A stretch of DNA of 20,557 bases from Actinomycetota bacterium (lineage in GTDB: Bacteria; Actinomycetota; Thermoleophilia; Gaiellales; Gaiellaceae), in contig JACCTK010000032.1 of assembly GCA_013812465.1 (NCBI GenBank), forward strand, positions 1 to 20,557, in the 5' to 3' direction. Within the stretch, counting starts at the first letter, position 1, and each line of letters begins with the position of its first letter. Below, one piece after another: positions 14,204 to 20,557 of this stretch. The notes under the pieces are model-generated. The model ran no database searches. It had not been told where the DNA came from and saw only the letters and a program-made list of their open reading frames with translations. The position numbers and the translations under genes were made by a program.

Positions 14204-15249
14204 TCCCGTTCTCCGGCGGCGATGTCTCCCAGCAGATAGAGAGAGCCTGTCACAAGCACCGGCTCCCCCAGCTGGTGCGCCCGGCGGAGCGCATCCACGG
14301 GATCGGTCACGGACTCGACAAGGTCGAAGTGCGGTTCGGCGAGCTCGGCGACCTCAGCGGCTGGTAGCGCCCGCGGCGATGATGACCTGGTCGCGACAAG
14401 TCGTGACCCAGCTCGCCGGAGCTCGCGCAGCATCTCGTCGGCGTTCTTGTCCGACAGGATCGACACGACGAGCGTGTGGTCGTCACGCGAAAGCCGGTCG
14501 ACGAGGTAGCGCGCACCGTCGGGATTGTGAGCACCGTCTCGGATCTCGGTCTCGCCGCGACGCTCCAAGCGGCCGGGGAGAGCGACCTCCGGGGACGCGG
14601 CGATCGCGTGTCCGACGAACGCCTCAGCAGCCTCCCGCGCGCCCCCGAGCCGGGTCTCGCCCGCAGGCACGAGGCGCGCATGCGTCTCGTCGGGGAGAAA
14701 CACGATGCTGTTCGCCTGCGCGACCGCGAGCTTCTCGCACGCGATCGCCTCGAGCGTGTCGCCGAGGACGTCGGTGTGCTCGAGCGAGACGTTCGTGAGC
14801 AGGACGACCCGTGTTTGCAGGACGTTCGTCGCATCGTGACGTCCACCGAGGCCGGCTTCCACGACGGCTGCGTCCGCCTGCGCGGCCGCGAAGAGCGCAA
14901 GCGCAGCCGCAGTCACGACCTCGAACTGCGTCGCGACGAGTCTCTCCGCGACGGGCCGAACGCGCGCCACCGCGTCCTCGAAGTCAGCCTCCTCCCCGTC
15001 CAGGCGGATCCGCTCGCTCCAGCTCGCGACGTGCGGAGAGATCGTCGCGCCGACGGAGAGCCCCTCGGACAGCAGCAGCTGCTCGATCGTGATCGTCGCG
15101 GTCGACTTGCCGTTGGTGCCGACGACGTGCACCGCGGGAAACGCGAGCTGCGGATCGCCGAGCTCGGAAAGGAGCGCCTGCATGCGCTCGAGCCCGAAGC
15201 CGTCCCTCGGCCACGGGCTGAGCGAGTCGAGCCACTCGACGGCGGACAC
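14200..15249 (-). CDS. folC: Dihydrofolate/folylpolyglutamate synthase
   Basis: A 349-residue Mur-ligase-type enzyme that adds glutamate to dihydropteroate or folates using ATP. It has the FGLERM opening, P-loop VVGTNGKST (about 42-50), SPH (71-73), EAGLGGRHDATN (131-142), LEHTDVLG, the lysine in CEKLAVA that is carbamylated in the family (K173), DGAHNPDGARYL (238-249) and VTGSLYLLGD near the end. At 349 residues it is shorter than the usual 420-450; the linker between the central and C-terminal domains (about 190-235) is condensed, but all catalytic motifs remain. The start is GTG at 15249, the only start codon after the in-frame valS stop 21 nt upstream. Confidence 0.93.
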   Translation of the reverse strand: MSAVEWLDSLSPWPRDGFGLERMQALLSELGDPQLAFPAVHVVGTNGKSTATITIEQLLLSEGLSVGATISPHVASWSERIRLDGEEADFEDAVARVRPVAERLVATQFEVVTAAALALFAAAQADAAVVEAGLGGRHDATNVLQTRVVLLTNVSLEHTDVLGDTLEAIACEKLAVAQANSIVFLPDETHARLVPAGETRLGGAREAAEAFVGHAIAASPEVALPGRLERRGETEIRDGAHNPDGARYLVDRLSRDDHTLVVSILSDKNADEMLRELRRAGSRLVATRSSSPRALPAAEVAELAEPHFDLVESVTDPVDALRRAHQLGEPVLVTGSLYLLGDIAAGERE

Positions 15250-15270
15250 CGCGGGATCGTAGAGCTCGCG

Positions 15271-17688
15271 CTAGCTTTCGAGCGCTGCCAGCTCGCGGCG
15301 GTAGCGCTCGAGCTTCTCGCGCTCGGCAGCGACGACTTCGGCGGGCGCGTTCTGGACAAAGCGGTCGTTCGCGAGCATGCCCTCGCCGCGGGCGACCTCC
15401 TTGCGTAGGCGTGCGACCTCCGCGTCCCGGTTTCCATCCACCTTCGTCCGCTCCGGTCGCACCACCGCGCGGAAGACGCGCCGCTCGTCGTCGGAGGCGA
15501 GCTCGATCTCGACGCCGCTTCGGCGGAAGATCTGCGCCGCCTCCTGCACGCGGTCCAGCGCTCCCGCCTCCTCCGCGAAGCTCGCGTCGGGCTCCGGCCA
15601 GGCCGAGACGATGAGGCGCGCGTCACGATTCGGGAGCTGCGACCAGATCTCCTCTGTCACGTGCGGCATCACCGGATGCAGGAGCACGAGCAGCCGCTCG
15701 AGCGCCGCCAGCGCGGTCGCCGCGGCGTCCGGATCGTCCTCGTACAGACGCGGCTTGATCGCCTCGGCGTACCAGTCGCAGAAGTCGTCGAAGATGAGGT
15801 GGTAGAGCGCGTCCGTGGAGGCGGCGAACTCGTACCGAGTCCACGTGTCCTCGACCTCGGCGCGCGTCGACTCGATGCGCGCGAGAATCCAGCGCTCCTC
15901 GAGGTCGCGCGGCGCGGCCGCGGAGTCCGCCCCCTCGGCGTTCTGCAGGATCAACCGCGACACGTTCCAGAGCTTGTTCGCGAGCTTGCGGCCCTCCTCG
16001 ATCGCGCCGTACGAGAACCGGACGTCCTGCGTGGAGGAGTTCTTGAGCAGGCCGTAGCGCGTGGCGTCCGCTCCGTACTCGTCGATCGGCTCCAAGGGAT
16101 CGACTCCGGTGCCGAGGCTCTTGGACATCCGGCGCCCGTCAGACGCGTTGATCGTCGAGTGGATGTTGACGGTGTGGAACGGGACTTCACCCATGAGCTC
16201 GAGCCCGGCCATGAGCATCCGCGCCTCCCAGAGGAAGATGATCCCGCGGTCGGTCGAGCTGACGTCGTTCGGGTACCAGGCGCGGAGCTCCGGCGTGTCC
16301 TCCGGCCAGCCGAGCGTCGCGAACGGCCACAGGGCCGAGGAGAACCAGGTGTCGAGGACGTCCTCGTCCTGGCGTAGCTCGCTCGATCCGCACTCGCCGC
16401 ACGCCTCGGGCTCGGACTCGGCGACGGTCATGTGCTCGTCCGGGCAGTACCAGACCGGAATCCGATGCCCCCACCAGAGCTGGCGCGAAACGCACCAGGG
16501 GCGAATCGACTCCATCCAGCGCAGATACACGTCCGTATAGCGCTCGGGGCGGAAGCGGACTCGCCCGCCACGCACCGCCTCGATCGCCGGAGCGGCGAGC
16601 TCGGTCATCTCGCACCACCACTGCAGCGTGATCAGGGGCTCGATCCGCGAGTCGCAGCGATCGCAGTGCCCGACGGAGTGGCGATAGGGCTCCGCGGAGA
16701 CAAGCAGATCCCGCTCGCGGAGGATCGAGACGATCTGGCGGTTGGCGTCCTCCTGGGTGAGTCCTGCAAAGACCCCCGCGTCCTCGCTCATGTTCCCGTC
16801 GAGGCCGATCACGGTGAGCTCGGGAAGCCCGTGCGTGCGTCCGATGTCGAAGTCCATCGGATCGTGCCCAGGGGTAATCTTGACAGCGCCGGTCCCGAAC
16901 TCCGGATCGACGCGGTCGTCGGCGATGATCGGAACCCGCCCCTCGGCGACGGGGACGATCGCCTCCCTGCCGACCAGGTGACGATAGCGCTCGTCGTCGG
17001 GATGCACCGCGACAGCGACATCCGCGAGCATGGTCGGAGGGCGCACCGTCGCGATCGTGAGCCCACCCTCGCCGTCGGCGAGCGGGTAGCGGATCGTGTA
17101 GAGCGTGTCATTCTCGTCGACGTGGTTGACCTCGAGATCGGAGATCGCGCTCGCGCAGCGCGGGCACCAGTTGACGATCCGGTTGGCCCGGTAGAGCAAC
17201 CCGCGCCCGTGCAAATGCACGAAGAACCTGAGCACCGCCCGGACGTAGCGCTCGTCCATCGTGAACCGCTCGCGCCGGTAGTCGAGCGACGACCCGAGCC
17301 GGCGCAGCTGCCCGATGATCACGCCGCCGTAGTGCTCGAGCCACTCCCACGTCCGCTCGATGAACGCCTCCCGACCGAGGTCGTGCCGGCTCAGCCCCTC
17401 CTTCTGAAGCTCGCGCTCGACGACGTTCTGAGTCGCGATGCCGGCGTGGTCGTACCCCGGTTGCCAGAGCACCGAGAAGCCACGCATGCGATGCCAGCGG
17501 ATCAACAGATCCTGGATCGACGCGTTCAGAGCGTGCCCCATGTGCAGGTTGCCGGTGACATTCGGCGGCGGGATCGCGATGACGAAGGTCTCCCGCTCGG
17601 CGTCGGGCTCGGACTGATAGAGGCCCTCCTCCTCCCAGGTCTTCTGCCAGCGGGCCTCGACGCCCTCGGGCGCATAGAGCGGATCCAT
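15271..17688 (-). CDS. valS: Valyl-tRNA synthetase
   Basis: An 805-residue class Ia synthetase that charges tRNA-Val. The Rossmann signature HMGH is at 49-52 within PPPNVTGNLHMGHALN, and the KMSKS equivalent is RMSKS at about 520-524. The CP1 editing domain is present, with TVRPPTM (about 214-220) and GHDPMDFDIG (about 274-283). Three cysteine pairs (CPRC, CDRC, CGEC with an earlier C) suggest zinc knuckles. The C-terminus (about 745-800) is the usual arm-like coiled coil. The ATG at 17688 gives the standard MDPLYAPEGVEARWQKTW opening; a longer in-frame upstream reading has no family support. No T-box hallmark was recognised in the leader. Confidence 0.97.
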   Translation of the reverse strand: MDPLYAPEGVEARWQKTWEEEGLYQSEPDAERETFVIAIPPPNVTGNLHMGHALNASIQDLLIRWHRMRGFSVLWQPGYDHAGIATQNVVERELQKEGLSRHDLGREAFIERTWEWLEHYGGVIIGQLRRLGSSLDYRRERFTMDERYVRAVLRFFVHLHGRGLLYRANRIVNWCPRCASAISDLEVNHVDENDTLYTIRYPLADGEGGLTIATVRPPTMLADVAVAVHPDDERYRHLVGREAIVPVAEGRVPIIADDRVDPEFGTGAVKITPGHDPMDFDIGRTHGLPELTVIGLDGNMSEDAGVFAGLTQEDANRQIVSILRERDLLVSAEPYRHSVGHCDRCDSRIEPLITLQWWCEMTELAAPAIEAVRGGRVRFRPERYTDVYLRWMESIRPWCVSRQLWWGHRIPVWYCPDEHMTVAESEPEACGECGSSELRQDEDVLDTWFSSALWPFATLGWPEDTPELRAWYPNDVSSTDRGIIFLWEARMLMAGLELMGEVPFHTVNIHSTINASDGRRMSKSLGTGVDPLEPIDEYGADATRYGLLKNSSTQDVRFSYGAIEEGRKLANKLWNVSRLILQNAEGADSAAAPRDLEERWILARIESTRAEVEDTWTRYEFAASTDALYHLIFDDFCDWYAEAIKPRLYEDDPDAAATALAALERLLVLLHPVMPHVTEEIWSQLPNRDARLIVSAWPEPDASFAEEAGALDRVQEAAQIFRRSGVEIELASDDERRVFRAVVRPERTKVDGNRDAEVARLRKEVARGEGMLANDRFVQNAPAEVVAAEREKLERYRRELAALES

Positions 17689-17815
17689 GGTGGGTGAGTC
17701 TAGAAAGGAGTCGCGGCGCCGGTCTGCGTCTAGACGCGAGCGCGCCGCGAGGCTACCGGGGACAACGGAGCAGCCTTCTCGTCGCGACGCATCGACCGAG
17801 AGTAACACGGTAACT

Positions 17816-17835
17816 GAGGCTTCGATCTAAGCCTC
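17816..17835. repeat. 7-bp perfect hairpin upstream of valS
   Basis: GAGGCTT-CGATCT-AAGCCTC forms a 7-bp stem with a 6-nt loop, about 130 nt upstream of valS and immediately before the ATG of the possible small plus-strand gene. No T-run on either side; role unknown. Confidence 0.5.
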
Positions 17836-18003
17836 ATGAAAGCGCGACTTGCGCTGACGCCTGAGGAGCGGATTCGGCAGGGCGTTGTCCACTCGCGCCG
17901 GGTAGACAAGACTCGAAGGCTCGCGCAGCGTGGCAATCCGCATCGAGTGGCGCGATCAACTCATCGCCACGACGGAGACGAGGAATCCGACCAGAGCAGC
18001 TGA
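17836..18003 (+). pseudogene. Possible small gene or decayed remnant
   Basis: A plus-strand ATG frame of 55 codons begins MKARLALTPEERIRQGVVHS and continues RRVDKTRRLAQRG, which looks like a genuine helical protein start. After about residue 36 the translation becomes low-complexity (HRHDGDEESDQSS). The +1 frame from about 17944 instead reads a coherent helix-rich sequence (WRDQLIATTETRNPTRAAEH, then RAIAELRRCRDDCN) to a TAG at 18050-18052. One indel near 17944 would join the two into about 73 residues. I know no family for it. It may also be chance; there is no Shine-Dalgarno sequence. Confidence 0.3.
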
Positions 18004-18048
18004 GCATCGGGCGATCGCAGAACTGCGACGATGCCGAGACGACTGTAA

Positions 18049-18537
18049 TTAGCCAAGCACGAGAATCGTGCTCGTGCCGTGCGCATAGAGGCGCCCAGCG
18101 GCGTCCTCGATCCGCGCCTCGGTCGTCGCCACCTTGCGACCGGGGTGAATCATCGTTCCGACGCAGCGCACGAGGCCGGTGTCGGCGGTCATCGCCCGCG
18201 TGAAGTTCGCCTTCAGCTCGAGCGTCGTCCACGCCATGCCGGCCTCCAGCGTCGTCACGAACGCGAGGCCCATGGCCGAGTCCATCAGCGTCGTCGCCAG
18301 ACCCGCATGGACGGTTCCGATCGGGTTGTAGTGGAACTCGGCGGGCTCGCACTCGAAGACCGCCCGTCCCGGAGCTGCCTCGACGAGCCGAAAGCCGAGC
18401 GTCTCCGCGATCGGCGGCGGGGACAGCTCGCCGGAGACCATCATCTGCATCACCTCGAGGCCTGACCGCCCACCCATCTTGCCGTGCAGCGCCAGCGGAT
18501 CCTCCCACGAGTACGTGCGCGTGCGCTCGGTCGCCAT
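18049..18537 (-). CDS. PaaI-family hotdog-fold thioesterase
   Basis: A 162-residue acyl-CoA thioesterase-like protein. The hotdog signature YNPIGTVHAGLATTLMDSAMG is at about 70-90, with the family's HAG/HGG (H77) and the acidic residue D86 on the central helix. Later strands WTTLELKANFTRAM and GRKVATTEARIEDAAGRLYAHGTSTILV are typical. Substrate cannot be told from sequence. The ATG at 18537 is preferred; an in-frame upstream start would overlap the end of the neighbouring gene. It begins 10 nt after the gamma-glutamyltransferase-like gene, so the two are likely co-transcribed. Confidence 0.9.
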   Translation of the reverse strand: MATERTRTYSWEDPLALHGKMGGRSGLEVMQMMVSGELSPPPIAETLGFRLVEAAPGRAVFECEPAEFHYNPIGTVHAGLATTLMDSAMGLAFVTTLEAGMAWTTLELKANFTRAMTADTGLVRCVGTMIHPGRKVATTEARIEDAAGRLYAHGTSTILVLG

Positions 18538-18547
18538 ACGGAAGAAG

Positions 18548-20215
18548 CTAGCGACCCGCGGCGTAGCCCTGCATTCCACGCGGGTTCGCCGCCGCCTTCA
18601 GGAGCCCGTCCGGCTCGCGCGCGACCGCCGTCACGCGCCCGAGCGACCACGGCGGCCAGAGCGTCACGTCGTGGCCTCGGCGCTGAAGATCCGCGACCGT
18701 GCGCGAGCTCACGCGCGACTCGAGCGCAAGCGACTTCGGCGAAAACCCGCGCGGGTAAAACGACGAGATCAGGTGATCGGTGTGGAACTCGGGCGCGTCG
18801 ATCGCCGCCTGTAGGTCGAGGCCGAGGTCGACATGGCGAAGGAAGGCGTGCAGCGCCCACTGCTCCTGCTGGTCGCCGCCGGGGGTTCCCCAGGCGAGAT
18901 ACGGCTTGCCGTCTCGAAGCGCGAGGCCGGGTGAGAGCGTCGTTCGCGGCCGGGCGCCGGGTCTCAGCGATGATGGCAGCCCCTCCTCGAGCCAGAACAT
19001 CTGCGCGCGGGTTCCGAGCGGCCAGCCGAGGGAGGGGATAACCGGAGAGCTCTGGAGCCAGCCGCCGCTGGGTGTCGCCGAGAACACGTTGCCGAAGCGG
19101 TCGGCGACATCGAGATGGACGGTGCCGCGGCTCGGCTCACCGGCTCCGACCGGCGTGGTCGCGTCAAGGATCTGTGGAAGTCGGCCGTAGCCAGGCCGAT
19201 ACTCCTCTGACGCGTCCTCCCCTACCAGCGCGCGGCGCTCCGTCGAGTACTTCTCCGAGAGCAGGATGTCGAGCCGCACCTCTGCGTCGCCGTACAGCGC
19301 GTCGCGGTCTGCGAACGCGAGCTTTGCGCACTCCGTCACGATATGGATGAGCTCGGCCTCCGAGAGCTCGGCGAGATCGAAGCCTTGGAGCAGCGCGAGC
19401 TGCTGCAGGGCGGCGGGGCCGGTTCCCCACGCTCCCGTCTTGCAGACCGTGAGCCCACCGTAATCGAAGGCTGCCGCCGGCTCGAAGGTCGGCTCCCAGC
19501 TCGCGAGGTCGGCACCGGTGAGAAGTCCGTCCTCGGAGGCCGAGAAGCGGTCGATCTCCTCGGCGACGAAGCCCTCGTAGAACGCGAGTCGCGCGCGCTC
19601 GATCTCCTCCTCGCGCGTGCCGCCGCGGCTCTCGTCGACGATGCGGCGATAGGTCGCGGCGAGCGCCGGGTTGCGAAAGAGCGAGCCGACCTCGGGCGCG
19701 GGGAGGTACAGATCGCGCGAGCCGGGCCAGGTCGCGAGCAGCTCCTCGGTCCGCTCGATCGTCAGCCGAACTCCCCGGACCAGCGGATAGCCGCCCTCCG
19801 CGTAGCCGACGGCGAGCTCGAGGACATCCTCGAGCCGCCAGGTTCCATGTTCCCGGAGGAGGAGAAGCCAGGCGCCGAACGCGCCCGGAACACACGCTGC
19901 AAGCACGCCCGTCCCGGGAACGAGCTCGTGCCCGAGCTCGCGAAAGCGCTCGATCGTGGCCGCTCGAGGCGCGACTCCCTGCCCGCAGAGAACGCGCACC
20001 TCGTCTTGCTCGACCGAGTAGAAGACCGCCGGCATCTCGCCGCCGGGCCCGTTCAGATGAGGCTCGACCACCTGCAGGACGAATCCCGTCGTCACGGCGG
20101 CGTCGAAGGCGTTCCCGCCTCGCTCGAGCACCGACATTCCAGCTTGCGAGGCGAGCCAATGCGTCGAGGCGACCATCCCGAAGGTGCCGCGCAGCTCCGG
20201 CCTCGTGGTGAACAC
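18548..20215 (-). CDS. Gamma-glutamyltransferase family protein
   Basis: A 555-residue Ntn-hydrolase of the GGT family, usually self-cleaving before a threonine to give large and small subunits. The N-terminal part has MVASTHWLASQAGMSVLERG, GGNAFDAAV (about 33-41) and GPGGE (56-60). The predicted processing Thr is T365 in RGTVHLDVAD, followed by GNVFSATPSGGW. The canonical glutathione enzymes read TTH here, so GTVH marks a divergent group whose substrate may not be glutathione. No signal peptide is seen, unlike secreted GGTs. The GTG at 20215 is chosen because the family commonly begins just before FTTRPELRGTFGMV; a TTG about nine codons upstream is possible. It diverges from the cyclase gene, 41 nt apart. 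Confidence 0.9.
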   Translation of the reverse strand: MFTTRPELRGTFGMVASTHWLASQAGMSVLERGGNAFDAAVTTGFVLQVVEPHLNGPGGEMPAVFYSVEQDEVRVLCGQGVAPRAATIERFRELGHELVPGTGVLAACVPGAFGAWLLLLREHGTWRLEDVLELAVGYAEGGYPLVRGVRLTIERTEELLATWPGSRDLYLPAPEVGSLFRNPALAATYRRIVDESRGGTREEEIERARLAFYEGFVAEEIDRFSASEDGLLTGADLASWEPTFEPAAAFDYGGLTVCKTGAWGTGPAALQQLALLQGFDLAELSEAELIHIVTECAKLAFADRDALYGDAEVRLDILLSEKYSTERRALVGEDASEEYRPGYGRLPQILDATTPVGAGEPSRGTVHLDVADRFGNVFSATPSGGWLQSSPVIPSLGWPLGTRAQMFWLEEGLPSSLRPGARPRTTLSPGLALRDGKPYLAWGTPGGDQQEQWALHAFLRHVDLGLDLQAAIDAPEFHTDHLISSFYPRGFSPKSLALESRVSSRTVADLQRRGHDVTLWPPWSLGRVTAVAREPDGLLKAAANPRGMQGYAAGR

Positions 20216-20244
20216 GATGCTGCACTCTATGGATTCGACCAACG

Positions 20245-20250
20245 TAGTCT
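20245..20250 (+). promoter_or_regulatory. Possible -10 element for leaderless cyclase gene
   Basis: TAGTCT fits the actinobacterial TAnnnT pattern and lies six bases before the GTG start, so transcription would begin at the start codon. No -35 is recognisable and the intergenic space is only 41 nt. Tentative. Confidence 0.25.
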
Positions 20251-20256
20251 TCGTTC

Positions 20257-20557
20257 GTGTCGATCTGCACGCTTTGCAGCCAGGAGAACCCCGAAGGCGC
20301 GAGGTTCTGCAACGCATGCGGTGCCTCGCTGGCCGGAGCGACCCGTCGCGAGGAACGCCGCGTCGTGTCGGTGCTCTTCGTCGATCTCGCCGGCTTCACA
20401 TCCCAATCGGAGAGGCTCGACCCAGAAGACGTCCGCGCGATTCTGACGCCCTACTACGAACGCGTCCGCTCGGAGATCGAGCGACGTGGCGGAGGAGTCG
20501 AGAAGTTCGTCGGCGATGCCGTGATGGGCGTGTTCGGCGCACCGACGGCGTACGGTG
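20257..20557 (+). CDS. Class III adenylate/guanylate cyclase with N-terminal zinc ribbon, 3' end outside window
   Basis: The frame runs from GTG at 20257 through the right edge; 100 residues are visible. A zinc ribbon comes first (C4-T-L-C7 ... C18-N-A-C21), then a linker and the start of a class III nucleotidyl cyclase domain: RRVVSVLFVDLAGFTSQSER with the first metal-binding Asp (D43), and VEKFVGDAVMGVFGAP with the substrate-specifying Lys (K83) and second metal Asp (D87). The Lys favours ATP. In actinobacteria this zinc-ribbon-cyclase start is often followed by a large ATPase/TPR regulator (LuxR/AAA-like), but that part lies outside the window. It is divergent from the gamma-glutamyltransferase-like gene. 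Confidence 0.9.
   Translation, partial: MSICTLCSQENPEGARFCNACGASLAGATRREERRVVSVLFVDLAGFTSQSERLDPEDVRAILTPYYERVRSEIERRGGGVEKFVGDAVMGVFGAPTAYG

Larger units (their letters stand above)
17689..18048. other. 360-nt spacer between valS and the thioesterase gene
   Basis: Contains a 7-bp hairpin (17816-17835), a possible small or decayed plus-strand gene (17836-18003 with a second frame to 18052), and a short palindrome TCGCA-GAAC-TGCGA at 18015-18027. On the minus strand TACTCT at 17804-17799 is a possible -10 for valS, but no -35 is seen. No tRNA-like fold or T-box motif was found by eye. Confidence 0.5.

Noticed and set aside
16432..17697. 421-codon plus-strand frame across valS
   Set aside because: Antisense shadow of a certain valyl-tRNA synthetase gene.
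17689..18048. T-box riboswitch ahead of valS
   Set aside because: No conserved antiterminator bulge or AG-bulge pattern was recognised in the leader; a covariance-model search would be decisive.
1..20557. CRISPR array, tRNA/rRNA genes, transposase genes, prophage or defence islands
   Set aside because: No regularly spaced repeats, cloverleaf-like sequences, or recognisable mobile or defence proteins were found by eye on either strand.

Overview
This window is GC-rich, near-colinear chromosomal DNA that looks like a deep-branching actinobacterium. The class Thermoleophilia (for example Gaiellales) fits best. The reasons are strong GC bias at third codon positions, the actinobacterial gene order valS-folC-ndk...mreBCD-mrdA-rodA-rne-rplU-rpmA, a ribonuclease E/G with arginine/glycine-rich basic patches at both ends, and a C-terminally extended L21. 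The taxonomic call is an inference from protein style and gene order, not from a marker-gene search.

Layout, left to right: a 5'-truncated plus-strand gene of unknown function (3-686) converges on rpmA. From there to about 17.7 kb every confident gene is on the minus strand, so in transcription order the block reads valS, folC, a 43-residue membrane microprotein, a two-helix zinc-ribbon protein, [20-bp inverted repeat], ndk, a SAM methyltransferase, maf, mreB, [404-nt spacer], mreC, mreD, mrdA (PBP2), rodA, a DUF697-like protein, [double-hairpin inverted repeat], a 64-residue conserved-looking small protein, rne/rng, rplU, rpmA. Many junctions overlap by 1-8 nt (GTGA, TGATG, TAATG, TTGTCTGA), implying translational coupling. 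A 360-nt spacer that may hold a decayed small gene separates valS from a thioesterase and a gamma-glutamyltransferase-like gene, both also minus. A class III nucleotide cyclase with an N-terminal zinc ribbon starts divergently at 20257 and runs off the right edge.

Functionally the core is the rod-shape elongasome: MreB filament, MreC/MreD scaffold, RodA glycosyltransferase and PBP2 transpeptidase. It is flanked by translation and RNA genes (ValRS, L21, L27, RNase E/G) and nucleotide housekeeping (Ndk, Maf, FolC). I do not see a mobile element with a transposase, a CRISPR array, an rRNA/tRNA gene or an obvious defence system. The less ordinary items are the uncharacterised DUF697-like protein coupled to rodA, two inverted repeats that each contain a stop codon of the gene they follow, a direct repeat with an 11-bp period in the mreB-mreC gap that resembles an OmpR-family operator, the extra helical module on L21, short genes below usual calling thresholds, and an apparent pair of compensating frameshifts in the first gene.
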